From Planctomycetota bacterium (lineage in GTDB: Bacteria > Planctomycetota > UBA8742 > UBA2392), in assembly GCA_019186845.1 (NCBI GenBank), contig JABARW010000050.1, positions 1 through 64,000 on the forward strand: a stretch of DNA of 64,000 bases, written 5' to 3'. The translations under genes and the position numbers were made by a program. Every line of letters begins with the position of its first letter. Position 1 is the stretch's first letter. The notes under the pieces are model-generated. The model was not told the origin of the DNA and ran no database searches. It saw only the letters and a program-made list of their open reading frames with translations. Positions 1 to 8,958 of the stretch are shown one piece after another.

Positions 1-204
1 CCGCACATCATTCTTGTGGCTATCTCGTGCGGCGCGGTGTTCATGGGTGCCAACACCTACATCGGCAACGCGCCGAACTTCATGGTCAAGGCCATCGCCG
101 AGCAGAACGATATCCGCATGCCGGGCTTCATTGGCTACATGCTGTGGAGCGTGGGCATACTCGTTCCGTTGTTCGTTGTGTTGACCCTGCTGTTCCTGCG
201 CTAG
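1..204 (+). CDS. C-terminal end of a Na+/H+ antiporter-type membrane carrier (partial)
   Basis: Frame 1 is open from the first base to TAG at 202-204, giving 67 residues of a truncated gene. The segment holds [12 protein letters not shown], a small/polar re-entrant-type motif typical of the last membrane segments of the NhaD/CitMHS/ArsB (ion transporter) superfamily, then MVKAIAEQ and a final hydrophobic helix ending LLFLR. The family match rests on this motif only, so the ion is not certain. A Na+/H+ exchanger next to the Mrp operon would fit a sodium-handling locus. The start lies outside the window. Confidence 0.65.
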   Translation, partial: PHIILVAISCGAVFMGANTYIGNAPNFMVKAIAEQNDIRMPGFIGYMLWSVGILVPLFVVLTLLFLR

Positions 205-303
205 CGCTCTTTGCGGTTCCAGTTCGAGCCTCCCTTGGTGCTGTCCGGAATTCGCCGGGGTGTGGGCGCATTTCGATTGTGTTTGTTTCAAACTTCGTTA
301 TTT

Positions 304-340
304 ATTGCCCAGCCTCAAGGGAGGCTGCGGGCGGGGCAAT
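304..340 (+). promoter_or_regulatory. Stem-loop in the leader of the mrp operon
   Basis: ATTGCCC (304-310) can pair with GGGCAAT (334-340). Between them AGCCTC (311-316) pairs with GAGGCT (321-326) around an AAGG loop. The structure ends 11 bases before the mrpA ATG, and no clear Shine-Dalgarno sequence lies in between. It may influence translation or be a terminator-like remnant. There is no T-run, and I could not match it to a known riboswitch class. Confidence 0.35.
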
Positions 341-351
341 GGGTATGACCC

Positions 352-2652
352 ATGCTATTAGCGGCGGCATTAGCACCCATGGTGCTGGCGGTGATTGCGC
401 CGGCGCTCCATCGGGTCGCGCCTGAGCAGGCGGGGCGCGTTCTGGCGTTGGCCGTGGCCGCGCTGTTTACCCTGTTCGCCCTGACGCCCCACGAAGCTGC
501 GCCGCTGGTCTACGCCTGGGCGCCCTCCCTTGACCTGCATGTCAGCTTGCTGTTCGACGGACTGGGCAAGCTGATGGCACTCATCGTCAGCGGAATCGGC
601 TCGCTGATTCTTCTCTACGCCAACGGTTATCTGCACGGAGATGCGCGCTTGCCGCGCCTCTATGCCGCGCTGCTGGCCTTCATGGGAGCCATGTTGGGAG
701 TTGTGCTCGGGGGCAACCTGCTGTTCATTTTCGTGTGCTGGGAACTGACGAGCGTTACGTCGTTCATTCTTATCGGCTTTGACCACGACCGCCCGGCCGC
801 CCGCGCGGCTGCCCTGCAGGCCCTGCTGGTGACGGGGGCGGGGGGGCTGTGCCTGCTGGCGGGCGTTATTTTGCTAGGCGTGGCCGGCGGAAGCTATGAG
901 CTGGTCGAGCTTGCCGCCGCTCCGGGCCTGCGCGAGCACGGACTCTATGTGCCGGCGCTGCTGCTTGTGCTGGCGGGGGCTTTCACCAAGTCTGCCCAGG
1001 TGCCCTTTCACTTCTGGCTTCCAGGCGCCATGGAGGCGCCCACGCCCATCAGCGCTTACCTGCATTCGGCCACGATGGTGAAGGCCGGCGTCGTGTTGCT
1101 CGCCCGACTTAACCCCGCATTGGGGGGCACTGAACTCTGGTTTGGCATGCTGTGCGGCTTTGGCGGCGCGACCATGCTGGTGGGCAACCTGGGTTCGCTG
1201 TTCCAGACGGACCTCAAGCGCGTGCTCGCCTATTCCACCGTGGGCATGCTGGGCACGCTGGTCCTGCTCATCGGAATTGGCACCCAGGCCGCGCTTGCCG
1301 CCTGCGTGACCATGCTACTGGCTCACGCGCTCTACAAGGGTGCCCTGTTCATGGTGGCGGGCGGCGTGGATCATGCCGTCCACACGCGCGATGCGACCGT
1401 ACTCTCCGGCCTCGGCCGCGCCATGCCCATCACCTGGGCGGCGGCAACTCTGGCGGCGCTCTCCTGCATGGGTGTGCTGCCGCTGCTGGGTTTCATTGCC
1501 AAGGAGAAGAGTTACGTCGCGGCCCTTGGCGCGCCGGAGTTGGCGCCCTGGATTGTCGCGGCTTCGCTGGCGGCAAACGCTGCGGCCTTTGCCATGGCTG
1601 CCATCGTGGGTGTTCGGCCCTTTCTGGGCCGCCCCATGGAGCAGAGCGAGCACGCGCACGAAGGTAGTTTCGACCTGTGGCTGGGTCCCTTGCTGCTGGG
1701 CGTGTGCAGTCTGGGGCTGGGCGTGGCAGCGGGCTGGCCCTTTGCGGGGCTGCTGGAGGCCGCCGCGGGTTCCGTTTACGGCAGCGAGTTCGAGGTTGCC
1801 CTCAAGCTCTGGGCCGGGACGGAGGGCGTTTACGGCCAGGCCCTGCTGCTCAGCGGCGCGACAGTGGCCATCGGCGCCCTCCTGTTTGCGTTGCGGGCGC
1901 CCCTGAGAAGTCTGGCAGGCGGCCTGAGGTTTGCGGCAGCCCTGGCGCCGCAACGGGTCTATCAACTCCTGTACGAGGGCAGCCTCGGCGCGGCAGCGCT
2001 GCTCACGCGCCGTGTGCAGAACGGCCTTCTGAATTCGTACCTGCGCACGGTGGTCCTTGCCCTGGTAGGCATCTCCCTGTGGTCGCTGTGGCGCCAGCCG
2101 CACCTGATGGTTTCGTTCAATGTGGGAGAGATAAGGACTTACGAGATCGGCATCGTGGCGCTGATCCTGGTTTCCTGTCTGGTGGCGGTGCGCTCGGAAA
2201 GCCGCATGGCGGCCATCGTGGCCCTGGGAGTGGCGGGCCTGGGTGTGACGCTGCTGTTTGCGCTGTTCAGCGGCCCGGACCTGGCCATGACGCAGATCAT
2301 GGTCGAAACGCTGACGGTGCTGCTGTTTGTGCTGGTGTTCTATCACCTGCCGCAGTACGCCCGACTTTCCAGCAGCTTTGAACGGGTGCGTGACCTCCTG
2401 GTCTCCTTGATCTTTGGCGGCCTCATGACGTTGCTGGTGCTGGCATCCTCGACGGACATTCTGGATGCCCCATTGAGCGAGTTCTACGCGCAGAACAGCC
2501 TGGTCAAAGGCCACGGTCGCAACGTGGTCAACGTGATTCTCGTGGACTTCCGCGCCCTCGACACCCTGGGTGAAATTACCGTGCTGGCGGCCGCAGCTAT
2601 TGGCGTGGTGGCCATGTTGCGGCTCAAGCCCGCACGCAAGGAGGGAGCATGA
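352..2652 (+). CDS. mrpA: Mrp Na+/H+ antiporter subunit A
   Basis: The 766-residue polytopic membrane protein is the large subunit of the multi-subunit Mrp (Mnh/Sha) cation/proton antiporter, related to NADH dehydrogenase subunit NuoL. The proton-translocation core lies at roughly residues 60-420, with family landmarks [16 protein letters not shown] and [15 protein letters not shown]. The C-terminal part after about residue 590 ([16 protein letters not shown], then [16 protein letters not shown]) is the DUF4040/MbhD-type domain normally fused to MrpA. Length is close to the usual 770-800. It is the first gene of a seven-gene operon and overlaps mrpB by 4 bases. The ATG at 352 lacks an obvious Shine-Dalgarno sequence. 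Confidence 0.95.
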   Translation: MLLAAALAPMVLAVIAPALHRVAPEQAGRVLALAVAALFTLFALTPHEAAPLVYAWAPSLDLHVSLLFDGLGKLMALIVSGIGSLILLYANGYLHGDARLPRLYAALLAFMGAMLGVVLGGNLLFIFVCWELTSVTSFILIGFDHDRPAARAAALQALLVTGAGGLCLLAGVILLGVAGGSYELVELAAAPGLREHGLYVPALLLVLAGAFTKSAQVPFHFWLPGAMEAPTPISAYLHSATMVKAGVVLLARLNPALGGTELWFGMLCGFGGATMLVGNLGSLFQTDLKRVLAYSTVGMLGTLVLLIGIGTQAALAACVTMLLAHALYKGALFMVAGGVDHAVHTRDATVLSGLGRAMPITWAAATLAALSCMGVLPLLGFIAKEKSYVAALGAPELAPWIVAASLAANAAAFAMAAIVGVRPFLGRPMEQSEHAHEGSFDLWLGPLLLGVCSLGLGVAAGWPFAGLLEAAAGSVYGSEFEVALKLWAGTEGVYGQALLLSGATVAIGALLFALRAPLRSLAGGLRFAAALAPQRVYQLLYEGSLGAAALLTRRVQNGLLNSYLRTVVLALVGISLWSLWRQPHLMVSFNVGEIRTYEIGIVALILVSCLVAVRSESRMAAIVALGVAGLGVTLLFALFSGPDLAMTQIMVETLTVLLFVLVFYHLPQYARLSSSFERVRDLLVSLIFGGLMTLLVLASSTDILDAPLSEFYAQNSLVKGHGRNVVNVILVDFRALDTLGEITVLAAAAIGVVAMLRLKPARKEGA

Positions 2653-3071
2653 ATTCGCTCATCCTGCGCACCACCACGGGCTTCCTGCTGTCTCTGCTTG
2701 TGTTGTTTTCCGTGTACCTGATGCTGCGCGGGCACAACGCGCCCGGCGGTGGCTTCATTGGCGGCCTGACGGCGACTGCCGCGCTGACGCTCTACGCCTT
2801 TGCCTTTGATGTGGCGACGGTGCGCAAGATGCTGCGCTTGGACCCGTTGTCGGTTGCCGGGCTAGGGCTGGTGCTGGCGCTTGTCAGCGGCCTGCCGGGG
2901 ATGCTGGGCGGAGATGCCTTTCTTACTTCGCGCTGGGCCCTGCTGGCGCTTCCCGACGGAACAGAGATTCATCTCGGCACGCCGCTGCTCTTTGACTTCG
3001 GGGTCTATCTCGTAGTCATCGGCGTGGGGTGCGCGGTGTTGCTGACCATGGCCGAGGAGCGTGGCGAATGA
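2649..3071 (+). CDS. mrpB: Mrp Na+/H+ antiporter subunit B
   Basis: The 140-residue membrane protein has four predicted hydrophobic segments and the MnhB signature [17 protein letters not shown] near residues 25-45. It is an obligatory subunit of the Mrp antiporter complex in the cytoplasmic membrane. Its start overlaps mrpA by ATGA and its stop overlaps mrpC, so translation is probably coupled. Length is normal for the family. Confidence 0.94.
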   Translation: MNSLILRTTTGFLLSLLVLFSVYLMLRGHNAPGGGFIGGLTATAALTLYAFAFDVATVRKMLRLDPLSVAGLGLVLALVSGLPGMLGGDAFLTSRWALLALPDGTEIHLGTPLLFDFGVYLVVIGVGCAVLLTMAEERGE

Positions 3072-3415
3072 ATACCCTCATGGCCCTCCTCATCGGCATT
3101 TTGTATGCGTCGGGCATGTACATGGTGCTGAGGCGCAGCATGGTCAAGCTGATCATCGGCCTGGCCCTGCTGTCCCATGCTGCGAACCTGCTCATCTTTA
3201 CGATGGCAACCTTGCGGCGCGACCGGCCCCCGCTGATTGACGAAAGCGAGACGGCACTGGCTGCCCCCTATGCCGATCCCGTGCCGCAGGCCCTGATTCT
3301 CACGGCGATAGTAATCGGGTTCGCCGTCTCCGCTTTTGCCGCCATCATGATTCACCGCGTGTATCAGACGACCGGCACAGACGACCTCGACCAATTGCAC
3401 ACTACGGACTCATGA
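3068..3415 (+). CDS. mrpC: Mrp Na+/H+ antiporter subunit C
   Basis: The 115-residue NuoK-like subunit has three hydrophobic segments. The family motif [14 protein letters not shown] sits near residues 30-43 and [22 protein letters not shown] in the second half; the second motif's [12 protein letters not shown] pattern is diagnostic of MnhC/NuoK. I chose the ATG at 3068, which overlaps the mrpB stop, rather than a GTG-type start further upstream in the same frame. This start gives the normal family length and the ATGA spacing shared by the whole operon. Confidence 0.94.
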   Translation: MNTLMALLIGILYASGMYMVLRRSMVKLIIGLALLSHAANLLIFTMATLRRDRPPLIDESETALAAPYADPVPQALILTAIVIGFAVSAFAAIMIHRVYQTTGTDDLDQLHTTDS

Positions 3416-4893
3416 ACCTGCTCCTCGTCGCGCCCATACTGGTCCCACTGCTCACGGCGGCGCTCTGCCTGCTGGCGTGGAAGTCGGTGCGCGTGCAGCG
3501 CTGGCTTGGCGTTGCGGGTTCGGCCGCGCTGCTGGCTTCAGCGCTGGCGTTATTTGCGGAGGTTGACGGGCGGGGCATGGCCGTGTCCCATGCGGGCGAG
3601 TGGGCTGCCCCCTTTGGCATCACGCTGGCGGCGGATCTGCTGGGCGCGCTCATGGTGGTGCTGGGCGGCATCGTGGGGCTCATGGTCGCGGTGTATTCCC
3701 TGGGCAGCATCGATGAGGGCCGGGAACGTTTTGGTTTCCACCCCCTGGTGCAGATTCTGCTGATGGGCGTGTGCGGCGCTTTTCTCACAGGCGACCTGTT
3801 CAACCTTTACGTCTGGTTTGAGGTGTTGCTCATGGCCTCCTTCGTGCTCACGGCTCTGGGCGGCGAGCGCGCGCAGATGGAGGGCGCCATCAAGTACGTG
3901 ACCCTCAATCTGGTTTCCTCGGCCATCTTTCTGGCCGCCCTGGGCCTGCTGTACGGCCTGACGCACTCCCTGAACATGGCCGATGTTTCACTGCGCCTGG
4001 CCAGGCTGAACTACCCCGCCCTGGAGAACCTGCTGGCAGTGCTGTTCTTTATCGCATTCGGCATCAAGGCCGCGGTGTTTCCGCTCTTCTTCTGGCTGCC
4101 GGCGTCCTACCACACCATGCCCGTGGCCGTGTCTGCCCTGTTTGCTGGCCTGCTGACGAAGGTGGGCGTCTATGCCCTGATCCGTGTGTTCACTCTGGTG
4201 TTCCGCGACGACGTCGAGTTCATCAAGGAACTCATGCTGGTGGTCGCCTGCCTGACCATGGCCGTGGGCGTGCTGGGGGCCGTCGCCCAGATGGAGATGA
4301 GGCGCATCCTCTCGTTCCACATCGTGAGCCAGATCGGCTATATGATCATCGGGCTGGCGCTGATGACGCCATTGGCCCTGGCGGGCACGGTGTTTTATCT
4401 GGCGCACCACATCATCGTGAAGACGAACCTGTTCCTGGTGAGCGGGGCGGTGGCCCGCGCCACGGGCAGTTTCGAGCTGAAGAAGTCGGGAGGGCTCTAC
4501 GCCGCGCAGCCTGGGCTGGCCCTGCTGTTCCTGATTCCCGCGCTGTCCCTGGCGGGCATTCCGCCGCTCTCGGGGTTCTGGGGCAAGTACATCCTGGTCA
4601 AGGCGGGCCTGGAGAGCGGGCAGGTCGTGCTTGTGGTGGTGGCGCTGGCCGTCAGCGTGTTCACCATGATCTCGATGATGAAAATCTGGAGCGAGGCCTT
4701 CTGGAAGCCGCACCCGTTGGGCCTGACCCCCGCGCCGGTGGGCCTTCTGAACGGGCCAATCGCCGCCATGGCCGCAATGACCCTGGCGATCGGCTTTGGC
4801 GTGGAGCCGGTGATGCAACTGGCCGAGCGTTCGGCCCAGCAACTGCTGGAGCCGCAGACCTACATTCGGGCCGTGCTGGAGGCCCGCCGATGA
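3412..4893 (+). CDS. mrpD: Mrp Na+/H+ antiporter subunit D
   Basis: The 493-residue NuoM/NuoN-like subunit is, with MrpA, one of the two proton-pump-type modules of the Mrp complex. Visible landmarks are [19 protein letters not shown] (about residues 127-145), an [16 protein letters not shown] helix carrying the conserved lysine, [19 protein letters not shown], and [15 protein letters not shown] in the C-terminal third. Fourteen or so membrane helices are expected. Overlaps with mrpC and mrpE are 4 bases each. Confidence 0.95.
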   Translation: MNLLLVAPILVPLLTAALCLLAWKSVRVQRWLGVAGSAALLASALALFAEVDGRGMAVSHAGEWAAPFGITLAADLLGALMVVLGGIVGLMVAVYSLGSIDEGRERFGFHPLVQILLMGVCGAFLTGDLFNLYVWFEVLLMASFVLTALGGERAQMEGAIKYVTLNLVSSAIFLAALGLLYGLTHSLNMADVSLRLARLNYPALENLLAVLFFIAFGIKAAVFPLFFWLPASYHTMPVAVSALFAGLLTKVGVYALIRVFTLVFRDDVEFIKELMLVVACLTMAVGVLGAVAQMEMRRILSFHIVSQIGYMIIGLALMTPLALAGTVFYLAHHIIVKTNLFLVSGAVARATGSFELKKSGGLYAAQPGLALLFLIPALSLAGIPPLSGFWGKYILVKAGLESGQVVLVVVALAVSVFTMISMMKIWSEAFWKPHPLGLTPAPVGLLNGPIAAMAAMTLAIGFGVEPVMQLAERSAQQLLEPQTYIRAVLEARR

Positions 4894-5363
4894 AGCCATT
4901 CCTCTGGAACATCGCGCTGGCCTTCGTGTGGGTGACGGTGACCTCCACGTTCACGCTGGAGAATCTGGCCTTCGGCGGCGTGATGGGCTTTGTTCTGCTG
5001 CTGGGCATCCGCCGGGCCCTGGGCGAGACTACCTACTTCGAGAAGCCCTGGGTGGCGCTGAAGTTCGTGCTGTTCATGCTCAAGGAGATCCTGGTCTGCA
5101 ACCTGCGTGTGGCCCTGGAAGTGCTCACGCCGCGCCACAACATGAAGCCGGCCATTATTGCCGTGCCGCTGGATGTCACGAGTGACGCGGCCATCACACT
5201 GCTGGCCAACATGCTGACCCTGACGCCCGGAACCTGCAGCCTGGACGTCTCCGACGATCGCAAGACGCTTTACGTTCACGCGATGTACGTTGACAACGCC
5301 GACGAGCTGCGTGCCTCGATCAAGCGGGAGTATGAAGCGCGGGTACTGGAGCTGCTGCGATGA
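4890..5363 (+). CDS. mrpE: Mrp Na+/H+ antiporter subunit E
   Basis: The 157-residue protein has two N-terminal hydrophobic helices followed by a soluble domain. The family patterns [20 protein letters not shown] (about residues 58-77) and [19 protein letters not shown] (about 103-121) identify MnhE. MrpE is the least NADH-dehydrogenase-like subunit and is needed for complex function. It overlaps both neighbours by 4 bases. Confidence 0.94.
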   Translation: MKPFLWNIALAFVWVTVTSTFTLENLAFGGVMGFVLLLGIRRALGETTYFEKPWVALKFVLFMLKEILVCNLRVALEVLTPRHNMKPAIIAVPLDVTSDAAITLLANMLTLTPGTCSLDVSDDRKTLYVHAMYVDNADELRASIKREYEARVLELLR

Positions 5364-5635
5364 TACTGGCCTTGACGAGTCAAGATATCCTGGTGGTGCT
5401 GGTGGGCACGCAGGCCCTGGCGCTGGTGATTTCCATGGTGCGCCTGGTGCGTGGCCCGACCCTGGCCGACCGCGTGGTCGCCTATGACCTGATGGCGACG
5501 ATCACGGTGGGCCTGCTGGCCCTGGTGTCCATGGCTTTTGACGCGCGCGTGCTGCTGGATGTGGCCGGCGTGCTCGCCCTGGTCATGTTCATTTCGACGA
5601 TTGCCTTTGCCCGTTACATCGAGAAACGCTCATGA
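5360..5635 (+). CDS. mrpF: Mrp Na+/H+ antiporter subunit F
   Basis: The 91-residue protein has three hydrophobic segments. The MnhF signature RLVRGPTLADRVVAYDLM lies near residues 28-45 and contains the conserved acidic residue. Length is normal. It is coupled to mrpE and mrpG by 4-base overlaps. Confidence 0.93.
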   Translation: MILALTSQDILVVLVGTQALALVISMVRLVRGPTLADRVVAYDLMATITVGLLALVSMAFDARVLLDVAGVLALVMFISTIAFARYIEKRS

Positions 5636-6018
5636 GCCCCCACGAGATCATTGCTCTGGTTCTGGCCGGCGTCGGCTGTGTGTTTACGCTGCTGGGAGCT
5701 ATTGGTGTGTTTCGCATGCCCGATGTCTTCATGCGCATGTCCACCTCAGCCAAGGCGTCCACGCTGGGCGTGACTTCCCTGGTGCTGGCCTCTGCGGTGT
5801 TTCACGCCGAACTGAGCCTCACGGTGCGGGCCCTGTTTGTGGTCTGCTTCGTGTTCATGACCGTGCCCGTGGCCTCGCACCTGATTGGCCGCGCGGCTTA
5901 CGTCAGCGGCGCCAAGCTCTGGCCGAGAACCGGCGAAGACGCGCTCAAGGGCAAGTACGACCGCAACACCCGTGTGCTGCGCGGCGACAGCGTGCGGATG
6001 CCGAAGTCAGGGAGCTGA
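5632..6018 (+). CDS. mrpG: Mrp Na+/H+ antiporter subunit G
   Basis: The 128-residue last subunit of the operon has three hydrophobic helices. The MnhG signature GVFRMPDVFMRMSTSAKASTLG lies near residues 25-46, and PVASHLIGRAAY near residue 81. The C-terminal tail (about 35 residues) is hydrophilic. All seven subunits are separate genes, as in group 1 Mrp operons. The next gene is convergent and starts only 7 bases after the stop, and I see no strong terminator between them. Confidence 0.93.
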   Translation: MSPHEIIALVLAGVGCVFTLLGAIGVFRMPDVFMRMSTSAKASTLGVTSLVLASAVFHAELSLTVRALFVVCFVFMTVPVASHLIGRAAYVSGAKLWPRTGEDALKGKYDRNTRVLRGDSVRMPKSGS

Positions 6019-6025
6019 AGCTGCT

Positions 6026-6466
6026 TCAGGTTCGGGGCCAGAGTACCAACCAGGCTACGGCGCCCAGGATCGCTATCAGGGCCGCGAGCAGCAACAAGGC
6101 TCGTGCCGCGCCGCGGTGGTTGGCGGCGGGAGCCGGGGCGCTGAGTCCCCGCGTGACGAGTTCGGCGCGAATGCGCCGCACGGTGGTCTGGGAAGTCCTG
6201 ACCGTCGCTACTTCCTGCAGTGGCGGCAGGTTCACGACGTTGGTGTCCGTCGGATTTTCTCCGTGGATTTGCCGGGCCTGCTCGAGCTGTTCCTGGGGCA
6301 CTTCGACTGTGAAGCGGCCCTGGCGCGATCCGACACGGGCGTCAATCTCGTTGGCTTCCAGAAAGGTGCAGACAAGACGCGCCGTGAGCTGGTCGTCCTC
6401 GGCGCTCAACACGGTCCACTCTCGCGTGTCGCGGGGCTCCCAGCGTATACGCTTGCTCTCCGACAT
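6026..6466 (-). CDS. DUF2007-type protein with a C-terminal membrane helix
   Basis: From the ATG at 6466 (MSESKRIRWEP) the product has 146 residues. Residues about 15-65 (WTVLSAEDDQLTARLVCTF, then RFTVEVPQEQLEQARQIH) match the small DUF2007 'putative signal transducing' fold. A C-terminal hydrophobic segment (ARALLLLAALIAILGAVAWL) would anchor it, leaving only RT after LVLWP. The frame stays open upstream to 6772, but that stretch does not look like protein and is rich in hairpins, so I treat it as leader. Function is unknown; members are small soluble or anchored domains. Confidence 0.7.
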   Translation of the reverse strand: MSESKRIRWEPRDTREWTVLSAEDDQLTARLVCTFLEANEIDARVGSRQGRFTVEVPQEQLEQARQIHGENPTDTNVVNLPPLQEVATVRTSQTTVRRIRAELVTRGLSAPAPAANHRGAARALLLLAALIAILGAVAWLVLWPRT

Positions 6467-6526
6467 ACCCTGAAGTGTGCCAAAGGTTGCAGCGTCTGCC
6501 AGTGTGAAACCGCTTGGACAAGAATT

Positions 6527-6779
6527 GGGGCCTTCGACTTTTGGGGGTGAGGGTCGGACGGGTTGAGTCGAAGGCCCCATAATGCGCGCGCAGGGCAATA
6601 GGCGCCCTGCGCACTCAAGAAAGACCCGGAAGGGCAGGCAGTATCGGGGAGCTCGCGCTGTGGGTGAACACAGTCGGTCGAGAAAGTCCGGGTCGTGAAG
6701 TTCAGCGCCTTGGCTTGCCTGGGTGTGCGTCATAGACCGTGCCTTGGCGCTTATGTCGTATTCAGTTGTCAATCACCTC
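6527..6779 (-). ncRNA. Long, highly structured leader or independent small RNA
   Basis: The interval contains four inverted repeats. GGGGCCTTCGACT (6527-6539) pairs perfectly with 6566-6578. GCGCAGGGC near 6587-6596 pairs with GCCCTGCGC at 6604-6612. GACCCGGA (6623-6630) pairs with TCCGGGTC (6688-6695) and encloses a CTGTG/CACAG hairpin. AGCGCC-TT-GGC (6703-6713) pairs with GCC-TT-GGCGCT (6741-6751). A promoter-like pair sits just upstream on the minus strand, so transcription would run through it into the DUF2007 gene. It does not match the conserved cores of RNase P RNA, tmRNA or SRP RNA that I know. Strand and RNA status are inferences. Confidence 0.4.
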
Positions 6780-6786
6780 GTCAGTA

Positions 6787-6814
6787 AATATAAAATAGCC
6801 CAAAATAAGTGCAA
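6787..6814 (-). promoter_or_regulatory. Sigma-70-like promoter for the structured leader and DUF2007 gene
   Basis: On the minus strand TTGCAC (6809-6814) and TATATT (6787-6792) are separated by 16 bases inside a conspicuously AT-rich patch (6781-6846) in a GC-rich genome. Transcription would start near 6780. Part of the AT-richness also serves the tail of the terminator just upstream. Confidence 0.45.
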
Positions 6815-6835
6815 GCATAAAAATAGAGAAAACAT

Positions 6836-6868
6836 AAAAAGTAATTCGGCCCGGTCTTAGCCGGGCCG
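6836..6868 (-). terminator. Intrinsic terminator after the TPR repeat protein
   Basis: CGGCCCGG (6847-6854) and CCGGGCCG (6861-6868) form an 8-bp GC stem with a TCTTAG loop. On the minus strand this is followed by AATTACTTTTTATG. It lies 22 bases after the stop of the minus-strand gene that ends at 6890. Confidence 0.8.
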
Positions 6869-6889
6869 GAATGCCTTGGCAGCCTTTCC

Positions 6890-8797
6890 TTACTTGTTTT
6901 CGATACGTTCCAGCGCCGCGGCGTAGAGCGCGCGGGCGGCATTATCCTGCGGGGCGAGCGAAATCGCCTGCTCGATGCTGGCGGCTGCGGCTTCAGCCTC
7001 GCCCAGGTGCAGGCGCACAAAGCCCAGCACCAGGAACTTGTCGGCATCCGACTCGCGCCGGGCGGACTTCTCAAGCTCGGCGATGTGGGCCTCCAGCATG
7101 GCCGAGTCGCGATAGAAGCCGCGAATGTCCAGCTTGCGGCCGGCGACTTCGGGGTCCAGTGCCACAGCGCGGCGAAGGCCAAAGGCCGCAAAGGCGTACT
7201 TGCCTGAGGCAAAGGCTGCCACGGAGAGGTTCAACTTCGCACCGACGTCCGTCGGGTCAAGGATGACGGCTTCCTTGAACGCGCGGGTGGCCTCTTCATA
7301 GTCTCCGGAGGCAAAGGCCGCCTTGCCACGCTGCATCTCGTAATTGAACTCTTCGCGGGCGTTGCCGCGCTCGCGGTCCCGGTCGCGATGGCGCTGGTCG
7401 TCGCGCTCAAGCGACTCGCGGCGGCGGCCATCGCGATAGGCCGAGGTGTCTTCGGCACCGTCCTCGTAGCCGCGGTCGTAGCCGTCGTCGTAACCCTCGT
7501 CGTAGAGGCGCTCGTAGATGTAGCGCGAGTAGCCGTAGTTGGAGGGGCGATAGTCCCACCAGTAGCTGTAGTCGTACCAGTAGGGGCGGTGCACCACGAA
7601 ATAGTAGCCGTCGTGGCAGTAGCGGTGGCGGTGCCAGAGGCGCGGATAGTAGCAGTAGCGGCCCCAGTGACTGTAGCCCCAGTATCCCGGGTAGGCCACG
7701 ATGGACCAGCTGTGGTGACCCGTCAGGTAGGCCAGCGCATGGACGCCAAAGTGAACACCCCAGCTCCAGGAGTGGCAGCCTGGCCAGTAGCCATGTCCGT
7801 AGCTGTAGTGGTGGGGGTAGTACCAGCCGATGGAGAAGCGGCCCCAGCCCCAGCTCCAGGTCCAGCCCAAGCCAAATCCGATGCGCCACGCGCTGTGGTA
7901 GTGACTGCCGCCGTGGGAGTAACCGCTGTAACCCTTGGTCGTGTAGCTGGAAGTCCGCACGCTGCCGGTGCTGTAGCTGGCCAGGGTGCTGCGCTCGGAG
8001 AAGCGCGGCGTGGGACCCGCAACAGCCGTCGAGCGGGCCGCGGCATTGGGCGAACCCACGCTGTAGCGCGACGTCGTGCTGCGTTCCGTGATGGTGGAGC
8101 GCTCGTTGGTCGTGCGGCGCAGGTTGGTCGGCGCCTCGCCGCCACGATTGGAGTCGCGCGCGACCCTCGACGTATCGGGTTCGGCGCGGCGCAGGTCAGG
8201 AACGCCGTTACTCGTGCGACGCGCCGTGGGCGCGGGCTCTTCGACGTTGCGGCTGCCGGTGCGCGACGAAGGCGAAGGTGTCGACGGGGAGCTTGAACGA
8301 GGTGTTGAGGGCGAGCCGGCGCGCGGCGAGGGCGAGCAGGCGCTCGGCGAAGGCGCCGGTGAAGGCGTGCTCGAGCGGGGCGTCGAAGGTGAGCTGGCGC
8401 GCGGCGAAGGCGCCGGTGAAGGCGTGCTCGAGCGGGGCGTCGAAGGTGAGCTGGCGCGCGGCGAGGGCGCAGGTGAAGGCGTGCTCGAGCGGGGCGTCGA
8501 GGGCGAGCCGGCGCGCGGCGAAGGCGCCGGTGAAGGCGTGCTCGAGCGGGGCGTCGAAGGCGAGCCGGCGCGCGGCGAAGGCGCCGGTGAAGGCGTGCTC
8601 GAACGGGGCGTCGAGGGTGAACTGGCGCGCGGTGAAGGCGTCGAAGGCGAACTGGCGCGCGGCGAGGGTGATCCACCGGACGAGCCTCCGCCGGAGCCGC
8701 CCCGGCCGATGGCTCTCTGGGCCTCTGAGGGCGTGGCCAGCACCAAGAGCCCGAGCAGCGCGCATCCCAACATTGTGGCGCTAGAGATTATCCGCAT
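6890..8797 (-). CDS. Secreted His/Tyr/Trp-rich protein with Ser/Pro repeats and C-terminal TPRs
   Basis: I chose the ATG at 8797, which gives a clean signal peptide (MRIISSATML, hydrophobic core, cleavage after SEA) and 635 residues; an in-frame start 27 codons earlier lacks one. Domains in order: a Ser/Pro-rich linker of about 150 residues made partly of 19-residue repeats (SPRASSPSTPRSSTPSPAP); an Arg/Thr/Ser-rich stretch; an unusual region of about 150 residues dominated by Tyr, His, Trp and Gly (for example WTWSWGWGRF); a DEGYDDGYDRGYEDG segment; a charged linker; and three TPR-like units (GDYEEATRAFKEAVILDP). The first part resembles cell-wall or surface linkers. Function is unknown; a TPR assembly role at the envelope is an inference. 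Confidence 0.75.
   Translation of the reverse strand: MRIISSATMLGCALLGLLVLATPSEAQRAIGRGGSGGGSSGGSPSPRASSPSTPSPRASSPSTPRSSTPSPAPSPRAGSPSTPRSSTPSPAPSPRAGSPSTPRSSTPSPAPSPRASSPSTPRSSTPSPAPSPRASSPSTPRSSTPSPAPSPSACSPSPRAGSPSTPRSSSPSTPSPSSRTGSRNVEEPAPTARRTSNGVPDLRRAEPDTSRVARDSNRGGEAPTNLRRTTNERSTITERSTTSRYSVGSPNAAARSTAVAGPTPRFSERSTLASYSTGSVRTSSYTTKGYSGYSHGGSHYHSAWRIGFGLGWTWSWGWGRFSIGWYYPHHYSYGHGYWPGCHSWSWGVHFGVHALAYLTGHHSWSIVAYPGYWGYSHWGRYCYYPRLWHRHRYCHDGYYFVVHRPYWYDYSYWWDYRPSNYGYSRYIYERLYDEGYDDGYDRGYEDGAEDTSAYRDGRRRESLERDDQRHRDRDRERGNAREEFNYEMQRGKAAFASGDYEEATRAFKEAVILDPTDVGAKLNLSVAAFASGKYAFAAFGLRRAVALDPEVAGRKLDIRGFYRDSAMLEAHIAELEKSARRESDADKFLVLGFVRLHLGEAEAAAASIEQAISLAPQDNAARALYAAALERIENK
8347..8631. 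repeat. Five tandem 57-bp repeats inside the Ser/Pro linker
   Basis: Units begin at 8347, 8404, 8461, 8518 and 8575. Each is 57 bp, differs by only a few bases, and encodes 19 residues on the minus strand. Degenerate partial units flank the array on both sides. The near-identity suggests recent expansion by slippage or unequal recombination, so the linker length probably varies between strains. Confidence 0.9.
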
Positions 8798-8958
8798 GGT
8801 TACCTCGTGGTTGTTCAACCGCGGGCCGTACGAAAAAGGGGCCCGCAGCCGATGATCCACATCAGCAAGGGGCCCCAACGAATTCAGTGTAGCCGCGCCT
8901 TGGCCCCATTCAACAACGTAAAGGCCTATTCGAGAGAGCTGCCAGTTTTCAGGCAGAG

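Noticed and set aside
6615-6645. CCCGGAAGGGCAGGCAG resembling the SRP RNA tip
   Set aside because: The flanking symmetric and asymmetric loops of SRP RNA are not present.
6676-6700. GAGAAAGTCCGGGTC resembling the RNase P CR-I core
   Set aside because: The other conserved blocks and the required 300 bases of RNA downstream are absent; the next sequence is AT-rich and then a gene.
8076-8855. 259-residue plus-strand ORF with GEGAGEGVLERGVEG repeats
   Set aside because: It is the reverse strand of the 57-bp repeats in the signal-peptide protein and has no other domain; low-complexity shadow.
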